From positions 1 to 64,000 of the forward strand of contig NZ_VLPL01000011.1 of NCBI RefSeq assembly GCF_007558725.1: a DNA stretch of 64,000 bases, given 5' to 3'. The DNA is from Fluviicola chungangensis (GTDB lineage: Bacteria > Bacteroidota > Bacteroidia > Flavobacteriales_D > Crocinitomicaceae). Under the pieces are notes generated by a model, which was not told where the DNA came from, searched no databases, and was given only the letters and a program-made list of their open reading frames with translations. The position numbers were made by a program, and so were the translations under genes. Position 1 is the stretch's first letter. Each line of letters begins with the position of its first letter. Of the stretch, positions 5,658 to 13,819 are shown one piece after another.

Positions 5658-7715
5658 TTAATTTTTCATCACTTTGATCCGGCTGATTGAAGTTCCTTCC
5701 TGGATTTCCACCCAATAAATCCCGCTGCTTAATGGGCTTGAAAATTGATTGAGTTTCACTTCGTTCATTCCATAAGCAGGTGATTTTTCCACAGAACCGA
5801 TTTTACGTCCGTTCAAGTCGAATAATTTGATTTGTGTGTTGCTCATTCCGGTTGAGAACCAGGATATATGAAGTTCTTCATTGAACGGATTCGGATAAAC
5901 GCTTAAGGAAGCAATTTCCTCTTCTACCAGTCCGAGGTGACATGTCCCCTGGATATGGTTATCAATCCACGTTGCACGATCCAATATCCATTGCTTGAAT
6001 GCGGCAATTTCGCCGGGATAATCTGCCGGGATCGGACTTGGATTTGGCCAGGTGTAAATTCCCAAAAGCGGCCATTGTTCAAAATGACGGTCTTTTGCCT
6101 GGTCGATGTACTGCGCAATGGAATCGATTTTAGCATAAAGTGAGTCGTTGGAAAGGAACGTCTGGCGCAGGGTAGTCCAGCGGCATTTTAATTCATCCTG
6201 GAACCAGGGATCTTCCAGCATACGCGCCCACCAGGTTGGTGGTTGCCATCCGCCGGGACATGTGTTTGAAAAATCGTACTGCCAGCCTGTGTAATCGTTT
6301 CCGGCACAATAATCTGCATTCCACCATGCCAGGTTGAAGTCCCACATCGGTCCCATTCGCAATTTCCCGCCTTTGGAATCCTTTTCTTTATGAAAGAATG
6401 TACTTAAACGATATCCGTCCACATTTTTGCTGATCTCGTTCAAAATGAAGAAATCGATGAATGTTTCCGGAACGCTGTATTTTCTGTAACCGGTATTCGG
6501 GTTTGCAAAAGAAGGGCTTGCAAGAGCTGTTTCGAACGAATCGACATATGCCTGGATGTAGTCTTTTTGCTGCGGTTCAATGATGTCTGATTTAGGATAA
6601 TGGTATAAGAAATTAATATCCGAATTATCTGCTGCTTGGTAATTGGATGTCCATCCATCATTATTTGATCCTGTAACTTTGTCAATTTTAATGATATATC
6701 CACCCGTCAGATCATCACCCACAATATCAGTCGGAAGTAATTTCGCAATATCCACCCTGTTCGGATCGCGTTTTATTTTTTCCATCAGGGTGTAGATTCC
6801 CTGGTATTGCCCGTTTAAGACCAACTCACACAGAATGGTGCGCGAAGCATAATGCTGCATTTTGTTTGCCAATTCATAAGTGAGAATATTGCGCATACAG
6901 CTCTTATCGTTGTAAGGAGCGTATAAGATCCAGTCATGCTCGGCCGGTAAACCCAATAAAACAGTATCTTTTTGTGTTCCGTTTATATCGCGTGTTTCAA
7001 AACCATAGGATTTTTGCGGAAAGGTTCCCGACGTGGAGCCTCTGCGCTCAATCCCGATTTTGTTGTTGTAAGCATTCGGAAAGTCGGTAACATAATTGAT
7101 GTTGCCCGGTCCGTGATCAATCATTTTCATTTGTGCCTCGATTTTGGGCTCGTCAGGAATGCCCTGATTGTTGGTGTTCAGAATAACAATGGGTAAATTG
7201 CTGCTTACAAAAGGTTGGTAAGTTGCCGGATTGTTTCCAAAGGTGATCGACCACGAATCCAGGGTTCCTTCATCTCCGCTTGCTGAATCGTAAATGCGTA
7301 ATTTCCAGGTTCCGTTCGGATTCTGATTGTTGTTTGCAACTCCAAGTGGATTCATGGGTTTAAAGATGCCGCTGAATGGCGCGCTTCCGCTAACAATGGA
7401 AATACTTGCATCTCCTCTGAAACAGGTTCCGTCGAAATCGTCATCGCTTCCTCCGATAGCTGAGAAGAGCATGATTTGAGTTCCGTCGGGAGCTTCAAGT
7501 GTTGCACTTACGTCTGCATCCCAGGTGTGTGTGATGGATAAGCAGACTTGTTCTAGTCCAAAAGTCGTTTGGTTAATGGTTGAAGGTAATCCACTGACAT
7601 TCAATGATTTTACCAATTCCTGGTTGTCCTGGATGTTTCCGGACGTTCCGTTAAAAGTTTGGCCAAAGGAAAACACACTTGAGACAAACGCAAGAGAGGA
7701 GAGTATAGTTTTCAT
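5658..7715 (-). CDS. Secreted CotH-kinase-like protein with P-domain and T9SS sorting domain
   Basis: A 685-residue secreted protein. Residues 1-19 are a signal peptide. About 40-160 resembles a proprotein-convertase P-domain beta sandwich (ITHTWDADVSATLEAPDGTQ, then NGTWKLRIYDSASGDEGTLD). About 170-520 is a CotH domain: AEHDWILYAPYNDKSCMRN, YQGIYTLMEKIKRD and the metal-site motif MGPMWDFNLAWWN. The last 75 residues form a T9SS type A sorting domain (SVYPNPFNEELHISW, then GIYWVEIQEG). CotH proteins are atypical protein kinases in spore coats; here the domain is exported to the surface or medium. Its substrate is unknown. A 49-base gap separates it from the transporter gene upstream. Confidence 0.88.
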   Translation of the reverse strand: MKTILSSLAFVSSVFSFGQTFNGTSGNIQDNQELVKSLNVSGLPSTINQTTFGLEQVCLSITHTWDADVSATLEAPDGTQIMLFSAIGGSDDDFDGTCFRGDASISIVSGSAPFSGIFKPMNPLGVANNNQNPNGTWKLRIYDSASGDEGTLDSWSITFGNNPATYQPFVSSNLPIVILNTNNQGIPDEPKIEAQMKMIDHGPGNINYVTDFPNAYNNKIGIERRGSTSGTFPQKSYGFETRDINGTQKDTVLLGLPAEHDWILYAPYNDKSCMRNILTYELANKMQHYASRTILCELVLNGQYQGIYTLMEKIKRDPNRVDIAKLLPTDIVGDDLTGGYIIKIDKVTGSNNDGWTSNYQAADNSDINFLYHYPKSDIIEPQQKDYIQAYVDSFETALASPSFANPNTGYRKYSVPETFIDFFILNEISKNVDGYRLSTFFHKEKDSKGGKLRMGPMWDFNLAWWNADYCAGNDYTGWQYDFSNTCPGGWQPPTWWARMLEDPWFQDELKCRWTTLRQTFLSNDSLYAKIDSIAQYIDQAKDRHFEQWPLLGIYTWPNPSPIPADYPGEIAAFKQWILDRATWIDNHIQGTCHLGLVEEEIASLSVYPNPFNEELHISWFSTGMSNTQIKLFDLNGRKIGSVEKSPAYGMNEVKLNQFSSPLSSGIYWVEIQEGTSISRIKVMKN

Positions 7716-7764
7716 TCAATGTTATTGAAACATTAAATTACGATTAAATCTTTTTAGTAAATGA

Positions 7765-9012
7765 TTAGTGTGAAATTTCTGACAATTCTGTCGGATTGTG
7801 TTTATGTTTGAATAAAACAGCAAACAGTACTGCTACCACTAAAGAATAAGTTGCAAAGACACTCCAGGCTCCCGACCAGTTTGTTTGACCATCCGGTAAA
7901 ATAAAGTGTTTGTCAATCACCCAGCTGCTTGCAATGGTCCCAAAATAGGCACCGAAACCGTTGGTCATCATCATAAACAATCCCTGAGCACTGGAGCGGA
8001 TAGAATGGTCCGTATTTGTTTCAATAAACATGGATCCGGAAATATTGAAAAAATCAAAAGCCATTCCGTAAACGATATTGGACAGAATGATTAGTATCCA
8101 CCCTGCCGACGTATCTCCCAAAGCGAAGAAACCATATCGAATGACCCATGCCATCATTGCCATCATCATGACCTGTTTGATTCCGAAACGTTTAAGGAAA
8201 AACGGAATGGTAAGAATGAACAATGTTTCTGAAATTTGGGAGATGGATAAAATGACCCCGGAATAATCTCCAATAACGGATCCTTTCGGGAAACTGAACA
8301 GGTAAGACTCTCCATACATGTTGGATAGCTGTAATGCTGCTCCAAGCAACATGGAGAAAAGGAAGAACAGGGCCATTTTGTAATTGGCAAACAGTTTAAA
8401 AGCGTCCAGTCCAAGCAGGTTGATCAGTCCTTTTTTTTCCGAGTGAAGGTTTTCGGGTGTACAAGCGGGTAGGGTGAAGGAATAGATTCCGAGTAAAATT
8501 GCTCCGATCCCGGCAAATACAAACTGATTGGCGGTGATGTTACTTCCTGTCAGATTAGTAACCCACATGGCAACAATGAATCCGACAGTTCCCCAAACAC
8601 GAATCGGGGGAAAGGTTTTTAATACATTGAACTCATTGGAAGTCAATACCCGGTAAGAAATAGAATTTGCAAGGGAAATAGTCGGCATATAGCAGATCAT
8701 TGCAGCAAAAATGACGTAAAACAATTGATCGGGATTGTCGACGAACGGAACAAAGAACAAAATACCTCCGTAAGCCAGGTGGAGCAGCCCGTATAACCGT
8801 TCGGCCCGAATCCATTTGTCGGCTATAATTCCTGTGAGTGAAGGCATTAAAATGGAGGAAAGCGCCAATGTAGAGAAAATAGCCCCTACTTCCTGGTAAG
8901 ACCAATGTTTTCCTTTTGTCCCGTAAGTGAAAATTGTTGTAAGCCAAGCTCCCCAAACGAAAAATTGGAGAAAACTCATGATGGTCAATCGGAATTTGAT
9001 GGATTTCCCCAT
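7765..9012 (-). CDS. Nucleoside:H+ symporter-type MFS transporter
   Basis: A 415-residue protein with about twelve hydrophobic segments, starting MGKSIKFRLTIMSFLQFFVW and continuing with GAWLTTIFTY. This opening and the GIIADKWIRAERL loop after the second helix match the NupG/XapB nucleoside permease family of the major facilitator superfamily. It should import nucleosides by proton symport across the inner membrane. It follows the bifunctional-nuclease gene by 21 bases on the same strand, so the two may be cotranscribed. Substrate choice within nucleosides cannot be judged from the sequence. Confidence 0.85.
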   Translation of the reverse strand: MGKSIKFRLTIMSFLQFFVWGAWLTTIFTYGTKGKHWSYQEVGAIFSTLALSSILMPSLTGIIADKWIRAERLYGLLHLAYGGILFFVPFVDNPDQLFYVIFAAMICYMPTISLANSISYRVLTSNEFNVLKTFPPIRVWGTVGFIVAMWVTNLTGSNITANQFVFAGIGAILLGIYSFTLPACTPENLHSEKKGLINLLGLDAFKLFANYKMALFFLFSMLLGAALQLSNMYGESYLFSFPKGSVIGDYSGVILSISQISETLFILTIPFFLKRFGIKQVMMMAMMAWVIRYGFFALGDTSAGWILIILSNIVYGMAFDFFNISGSMFIETNTDHSIRSSAQGLFMMMTNGFGAYFGTIASSWVIDKHFILPDGQTNWSGAWSVFATYSLVVAVLFAVLFKHKHNPTELSEISH

Positions 9013-9033
9013 AGTAGTAGAATGAAATGAGGT

Positions 9034-9609
9034 TTACGCTCCGCGTTTATTGATTTCGTCGCGAATTTTGGATGCCAGCTCATAATCTTCATTATCGATG
9101 GCATTTTGAAGTTGCTCTTCCAGCTCTTCTTTGTTCATTTTAGTGAACTCGTTATCGTCTGTTTCAGCGATTTCCACTTCGTCGTCCTCTTCCAGGAATT
9201 CATCAGAGAGAATTCCGGCCGAAGATAAAATGGACTCAAATGTATAGATCGGACAGTCAAACCGAACAGCCAATGCAATGGCATCGGAAGTTCTGGCGTC
9301 AATATCTGAGAAAACCCCTTCTTTTTCGCAAACCAGTTTTGCAAAGAAAATTCCTTCCTGCAAATTGTAGATGACGACTTCTTTTAGTTGAATGGAAAAG
9401 GTTTGGGCAAGTGATTTAAACAAATCATGGGTAAGCGGTCTTGTGGGAGTCATTTTTTCCAATTCAATGGCGATGGCTTGTGCTTCAAAACCGCCAATGA
9501 TGATCGGTAAACGACGCTTTCCGCCTGATTCTGCTAAAACCAAGGCATAAGCCCCGCTTTGAGTCTGACTGTACGACAGTCCAATGATATCTAGTTTAAT
9601 CTTGTCCAT
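9034..9609 (-). CDS. Bifunctional nuclease family protein with UVR motif
   Basis: A 191-residue protein. Residues 1-135 form a BFN (DUF151) domain: LDIIGLSYSQTQSGAYALVL, RRLPIIIGGFEAQAIAIELE and ARTSDAIALAVRFDCPIY are its typical motifs. After an acidic linker (DEFLEEDDEVEIAETDDNE) comes a UvrB/UvrC-type helical hairpin (LEEQLQNAIDNEDYELASKI). Family members have been described with RNase and DNase activity; the UVR tail suggests docking to other proteins. It is the first gene of a likely pair with the nucleoside transporter and is separated from etfA by a terminator. Confidence 0.9.
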   Translation of the reverse strand: MDKIKLDIIGLSYSQTQSGAYALVLAESGGKRRLPIIIGGFEAQAIAIELEKMTPTRPLTHDLFKSLAQTFSIQLKEVVIYNLQEGIFFAKLVCEKEGVFSDIDARTSDAIALAVRFDCPIYTFESILSSAGILSDEFLEEDDEVEIAETDDNEFTKMNKEELEEQLQNAIDNEDYELASKIRDEINKRGA

Positions 9610-9642
9610 TCGAACGTTTTCCTTACGAAGGGTTTAAATAAT

Positions 9643-9670
9643 GAGGGAAGCATTGCAACGTGCTTCCCTC
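9643..9670 (-). terminator. Terminator downstream of etfA
   Basis: GAGGGAAGCA (9643-9652) and TGCTTCCCTC (9661-9670) are perfect complements around an 8-base loop. It sits 40 bases after the etfA stop on the minus strand. Confidence 0.8.
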
Positions 9671-9710
9671 TAAGGTATTTCTTTCGTAAAAATAATTAAT
9701 TTGATTAATC

Positions 9711-10655
9711 TTAGTGTGGTGTTGAGCGGAATTTTTTTACAGCTTCTGTTAATTTAGGAAGTACTTCAAAAGCATCTCCCACTACACCGTAATCAGCAGC
9801 CTTAAAGAAAGGTGCTTCCGGATCTGTATTTATTACCACAATTACCTTCGAACCGTTTACACCGGCTAAATGTTGAATTGCCCCGGAAATTCCAACTGCA
9901 ATGTATAAATTCGGACGAATGGCAACACCTGTTTGTCCTACGTGTTCGTGATGAGGTCTCCAGCCGATATCTGCAACCGGGCGGGAACATGCTGTTGCAG
10001 CACCCAACGCTTTCGCTAAATCCTCTACAATTCCCCAGTTTTCAGGACCCTTTAGTCCGCGGCCTGCAGAAACGACCAATTCAGCTTCCGGCAGCGGAAT
10101 TTCACCCTCCGGCATTTTTGTTTCAACCACTTTGATTGCAGAAGCTCCAGCTGCGCCGTCAAATGCTTCTACCGGGCAAACCGAACCTGTTTTTTCAGGC
10201 TGGAATGAATTCGGAAGCAGGGAAATAATTTTCTTTTCTGATTTTACTGCAACGAATCCGAATGCTTTTCCTGAGAATACATTCACTTTGACTTGTCCGC
10301 TTGCGTTCGGAACGTCAACTGCTCCGGAAACCAAACCTGCTTTCAGACGAACAGATAAGCGCGGGGCAACAGCCTTCGCTACCAGGTCGTGAGAGAAAAT
10401 GATTAATTCAGCTCCGGTTGATTCCGCTGCTTTGGCGATTAAACGCGTCACTTGCTGAGAATCTTCAGTAGCAACCGAACGATCTACCAATACTTTTTGA
10501 GCACCGTATTCACCTAAAGTTCCTAATGTTGCATCAGCTACCGATCCGGTAGCCACAACTGTAATTGTTCCGCCAATTTTCTTTGCATAAGTAACTGCCT
10601 CAAGCGCACTTTTTGCCAAATGATCGGATGAATTGATATATACTAAAATATTCAT
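9711..10655 (-). CDS. etfA: Electron transfer flavoprotein subunit alpha
   Basis: A 314-residue protein from the ATG at 10655. This start gives the usual opening MNILVYINSSDHLAKSALEA and sits 16 bases after the etfB stop; an in-frame extension further upstream overlaps etfB and is not family-like. The C-terminal FAD domain is clear: GRGLKGPENWGIVEDLAKAL, GATACSRPVADIGWRPHHEH, GQTGVAIRPNLYIAVGISGA and VINTDPEAPFFKAADYGVVG. With EtfB it passes electrons from acyl-CoA dehydrogenases to the quinone pool through ETF dehydrogenase. Confidence 0.95.
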   Translation of the reverse strand: MNILVYINSSDHLAKSALEAVTYAKKIGGTITVVATGSVADATLGTLGEYGAQKVLVDRSVATEDSQQVTRLIAKAAESTGAELIIFSHDLVAKAVAPRLSVRLKAGLVSGAVDVPNASGQVKVNVFSGKAFGFVAVKSEKKIISLLPNSFQPEKTGSVCPVEAFDGAAGASAIKVVETKMPEGEIPLPEAELVVSAGRGLKGPENWGIVEDLAKALGAATACSRPVADIGWRPHHEHVGQTGVAIRPNLYIAVGISGAIQHLAGVNGSKVIVVINTDPEAPFFKAADYGVVGDAFEVLPKLTEAVKKFRSTPH

Positions 10656-10671
10656 GATTTCTGATTGTCTG

Positions 10672-11412
10672 TTAAATAACTTTAGCCTCGTTGTGCAACA
10701 AAGCAACTAATTCGTCCATGTTGTTCGGATCAATCATTTTTACTGCCGATTTCGGAGCAGGTAATCCGTATTCAACATATGCTGTCAGGTCTTCCACTGC
10801 CGAAGGAGCAACAACAGTCAGTGGTTTTGTGCGTGCAGCCATGATCCCGCGCATGTTGGGAATGCGTTGTTCAGCCATTCCTTTTGCACAGGAAACCACC
10901 AATGGAAGATTTGCTTCAACAACCTGAACACCTCCTACGATTTCCTGCTCCATGCGTGCAGTCGAGCCGTTAATGTCTAATTTTGTAGCCAAAGAGACGA
11001 AAGGAAGATCCATTGCTTCCGCGATCATTCCAGCTACCTGGGAACCATTGTAGTTAATGGTTTCTTTACCTGTAAGGATCAGATCAAATCCGTTTGATTT
11101 TGCGTATTCAGCAATTTGAATAGCTGTAAAATAGGCATCTTTCGGATCCGCATCAATACGAACTGCATCATCTGCACCGATTGCCAATGCTTTTCTGATA
11201 ATCGCTTCGTCAGCAGCGTTACCTACAGTAATGATCGTCAGGTTTCCGCCGAGTGTTTCTTTCAATTCCAAACCACGAACAAGTGCATACCACTCATCGT
11301 ATGGATTGACAATGTACTGAACCCCATTTTCATCGAATTGCTTGTTCCCGTCTGTGAACGCAATTTTCGAAGTTGTATCCGGAGATTTGCTGATACATAC
11401 CAAAATTTTCAT
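10672..11412 (-). CDS. etfB: Electron transfer flavoprotein subunit beta
   Basis: A 246-residue EtfB, beginning MKILVCISKSPDTTSKIAFT. The AMP-binding region is seen in VNPYDEWYALVRGLELKE and in DLILTGKETINYNGSQVAGM; the conserved recognition-loop area VSCAKGMAEQRIPNMRGIMA follows. It is the first gene of the etfBA pair. The minus-strand promoter likely includes TATTTTTG at 11506-11499, leaving a leader of about 80 bases. It works with etfA in beta-oxidation and amino-acid breakdown. Confidence 0.95.
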   Translation of the reverse strand: MKILVCISKSPDTTSKIAFTDGNKQFDENGVQYIVNPYDEWYALVRGLELKETLGGNLTIITVGNAADEAIIRKALAIGADDAVRIDADPKDAYFTAIQIAEYAKSNGFDLILTGKETINYNGSQVAGMIAEAMDLPFVSLATKLDINGSTARMEQEIVGGVQVVEANLPLVVSCAKGMAEQRIPNMRGIMAARTKPLTVVAPSAVEDLTAYVEYGLPAPKSAVKMIDPNNMDELVALLHNEAKVI

Positions 11413-11635
11413 ATCGTATTTTATTTAAACGTAAACTGCATTTTGCCTGGGCAGAAATTCCTGCAGTTATTTTGCTTTGTTAAACTTCTTTTCGGGAACA
11501 AAAATAATCAAATCATCGGATGAAATAAAATGGTATGCATACATAGTAAGTGTAGGTTTTGAACATTTTGTCCACTATTTGCTGAAAATGTATGTTCTTA
11601 CTCCTTATTTTGATGCACCAGAAACGAATTTTGAT

Positions 11636-11643
11636 TAATTTTG
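11636..11643 (+). promoter_or_regulatory. -7 box TAATTTTG of pdhB
   Basis: The sequence matches the Bacteroidetes -7 consensus TAnnTTTG, with a TTTG 23 bases upstream. Transcription would start near 11648, about 29 bases before the pdhB start codon. Confidence 0.5.
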
Positions 11644-11676
11644 ACCCTGCTTTAAGCGAAATAAAAATCAAGAAAA

Positions 11677-12657
11677 ATGAAGACTGTTCAATTTAGAGAA
11701 GCCCTTCGTGAAGCTATGTCGGAAGAAATGCGCCGTGATAACGGAGTTTTCTTAATGGGTGAAGAAGTAGCTGAATACAATGGAGCCTACAAAGTATCCC
11801 AGGGAATGTTGGATGAATTTGGTCCGAAACGTGTCATTGATACACCGATTGCCGAGTTGGGATTTGCAGGTATTGCCGTCGGAGCTTCGATGAATGGCCT
11901 TCGTCCCATAGTGGAGTTCATGACGTGGAATTTCGCAATTCTGGCAGCCGATCAGATCATTAACTCTGCTGCAAAAATGTTGCAAATGTCGGGAGGTCAG
12001 TACGGATGTCCGATTGTTTTCAGAGGTGGTAACGGTACTGCGGGTCAGTTGGCTGCTACACATTCGCAAAGTTTTGAAGCGTTTTATTCGCATGTTCCCG
12101 GATTGAAAGTGATTACACCATCCACTCCATACGATGCGAAAGGGTTATTGAAAGCCGCCATTCGCGATAATGACCCGGTTGTTTTCCTGGAGTCGGAGAA
12201 AATGTACGGAGATAAAGGAGAAATTCCTGAAGGAGAATACATCATTCCAATCGGAGTGGGAGATATCAAACGCAAAGGATCCCACGTAACGGTTGTTTCT
12301 TTCGGTAAGATCATTAAAGTGGCTCACGAAGCTGCTGAAGTATTGGCAAAGGAAGGAATTGAACTGGAGATTATCGATTTGAGAACGATCCGCCCGATTG
12401 ATTATGCATTAATCGTTGAATCAGTTAAGAAAACGAACCGCTGTGTGGTATTGGAGGAGTCCTGGCCGCTAGCTTCGATTTCATCCGAGATCGCTTATCA
12501 TTTGCAGCGTTATGCGTTTGATTATTTGGATGCTCCGGTGATGCGTGTAACGCAAACGGATACTCCATTTGCATTTTCACCGACATTGATCGATGCTGCA
12601 TTACCCAATGTAGAGCGATTGGTGAAAGCTGTGAAAAGTACTTTGTACAGAAATTAA
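11677..12657 (+). CDS. pdhB: Pyruvate dehydrogenase E1 component, beta subunit
   Basis: A 326-residue E1-beta. The N-terminal pyrimidine-binding domain has FLMGEEVAEYNGAYKVSQGM and DTPIAELGFAGIAVGASMNG (with the catalytic glutamate of the thiamine diphosphate site), followed by the VEFMTWNFAILAADQIINSA helix and the C-terminal transketolase domain (VVSFGKI, EIIDLRTIRPID). It decarboxylates pyruvate together with the alpha subunit, which is not in the window; separate pdhA and pdhB loci are common in Flavobacteriales. It is a single-gene transcript bounded by a strong terminator at 12680-12719. Confidence 0.95.
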   Translation: MKTVQFREALREAMSEEMRRDNGVFLMGEEVAEYNGAYKVSQGMLDEFGPKRVIDTPIAELGFAGIAVGASMNGLRPIVEFMTWNFAILAADQIINSAAKMLQMSGGQYGCPIVFRGGNGTAGQLAATHSQSFEAFYSHVPGLKVITPSTPYDAKGLLKAAIRDNDPVVFLESEKMYGDKGEIPEGEYIIPIGVGDIKRKGSHVTVVSFGKIIKVAHEAAEVLAKEGIELEIIDLRTIRPIDYALIVESVKKTNRCVVLEESWPLASISSEIAYHLQRYAFDYLDAPVMRVTQTDTPFAFSPTLIDAALPNVERLVKAVKSTLYRN

Positions 12658-12679
12658 GAAAAAGATACGTAGTTAATAG

Positions 12680-12719
12680 AAACAAGTAGGGGCGCGATTC
12701 ATCGCGCCCCTACTTGTTT
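12680..12719. terminator. Perfect 18-bp palindrome, terminator between pdhB and fabD
   Basis: Bases 12680-12697 and 12702-12719 are perfect complements with a 4-base loop; the core is GTAGGGGCGCGA. Flanking A and T runs make it usable by both converging genes. The core resembles GC-rich palindromes seen dispersed in many genomes, and shares GCGATT(A/C)ATCGC with sites at 5632 and 62015. Confidence 0.85.
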
Positions 12720-12730
12720 TATAGGATTTT

Positions 12731-13612
12731 TTAAATCTCGGCACTTGATGTAGGAAATGCGCGGTCTACTTTTTTGAAAAGTCCCTGTAATACTTTTCCG
12801 GGACCAACTTCGATCACTTCCGTTGCACCATCAGCAATCATTTGCTGCATGATTTGCGTCCAGCGCACCGGAGCTGTTAATTGATCAATCAAATTCTTTT
12901 TAATTTCATTCGGATCAGTTACAGCTTTTGCGATGGTATTTTGATAAACAGGACAAATCGGGTTGCTGAAAGTGGTTGACTCGATTGCCTTCGCCAATTC
13001 TTCTCTGGCAGGTTCCATCAATGGTGAATGGAAAGCCCCGCCAACCTGAAGGATCATGGCGCGTTTTGCTCCGGCTTCGGTCAATTTGGTGCACGCTTCT
13101 TCTACAGCCGGGATTGCTCCGGAAATAACCAATTGTCCCGGGCAGTTGTAGTTTGCCGCAACGACAATTCCGTTGATGGATTTACAGATATCTTCCACGA
13201 CCTTGTCTTCCAGTCCCAGGATAGCTGCCATAGTGGATGGAACAGCTTCACAAGCAGCCTGCATAGCTAAGGCTCTTTTGTAAACCAGGCGCAAACCGTC
13301 TTCAAATGAAAGTGTTTTGTTTGCTACCAAAGAAGAAATTTCTCCCAAAGAATGTCCTGCAACCATATCCGGTTTGAAGCTATCGCCCAAACACGCTGCA
13401 AGAATAGTTGAATGCAGGAAGATGGCTGGTTGGGTTACCTTTGTTTGCTTTAATTCTTCGTCAGATCCTTCAAACATGATCTTTTGGATGTCAAATCCAA
13501 GGATTTCATTGGCCTGTGCAAAGAGTTTTTTTGCCAGTTCGGAGGAGTCGTACAGGTCTTTTCCCATTCCTGAGAATTGAGCACCTTGTCCGGGGAATAC
13601 ATATGCTTTCAT
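12731..13612 (-). CDS. fabD: Malonyl-CoA:ACP transacylase
   Basis: A 293-residue FabD that loads malonyl groups onto acyl carrier protein for fatty-acid elongation. The opening YVFPGQGAQFSGMG, the nucleophile S88 in GHSLGE, and the second catalytic histidine in GGAFHSPLMEPA are all visible, and the length is typical. It is alone on its strand, away from other fab genes. Upstream (13655-13681) lie three copies of a 9-base repeat. Confidence 0.96.
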   Translation of the reverse strand: MKAYVFPGQGAQFSGMGKDLYDSSELAKKLFAQANEILGFDIQKIMFEGSDEELKQTKVTQPAIFLHSTILAACLGDSFKPDMVAGHSLGEISSLVANKTLSFEDGLRLVYKRALAMQAACEAVPSTMAAILGLEDKVVEDICKSINGIVVAANYNCPGQLVISGAIPAVEEACTKLTEAGAKRAMILQVGGAFHSPLMEPAREELAKAIESTTFSNPICPVYQNTIAKAVTDPNEIKKNLIDQLTAPVRWTQIMQQMIADGATEVIEVGPGKVLQGLFKKVDRAFPTSSAEI

Positions 13613-13654
13613 AATTTGTTTTTTCGAGGTGGCAAATATAGCAAAAGTTGAAAC

Positions 13655-13681
13655 GGATCAAAGGGATCAAAGGGATCAAAA
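13655..13681. repeat. Three tandem copies of a 9-base unit GGATCAAAG
   Basis: GGATCAAAG is repeated at 13655, 13664 and 13673 (the last copy ends in A rather than G). It lies about 43 bases upstream of the fabD start codon, close to where its promoter should be. It may be simple slippage. Confidence 0.7.
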
Positions 13682-13767
13682 GTTCAAATGATTCAAAGTA
13701 ATCTTTCAGGATAGACCTGTATCAAAAGCATTTAACCTTTGAACGTTTAAACTTTTTAAACAAAAAA

Positions 13768-13802
13768 AATCCCCGTCTCGGCTTAGCCGAGACGGGGATT
13801 TC
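13768..13802 (-). terminator. Terminator of the T9SS protein gene
   Basis: AAATCCCCGTCTCGGCT and AGCCGAGACGGGGATTT form a near-perfect stem with almost no loop. The T-run on the minus strand lies right after the stem, and the stop codon of the gene at 13820 is 18 bases away. Confidence 0.85.
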
Positions 13803-13819
13803 TAAATTATAATGAGTTA

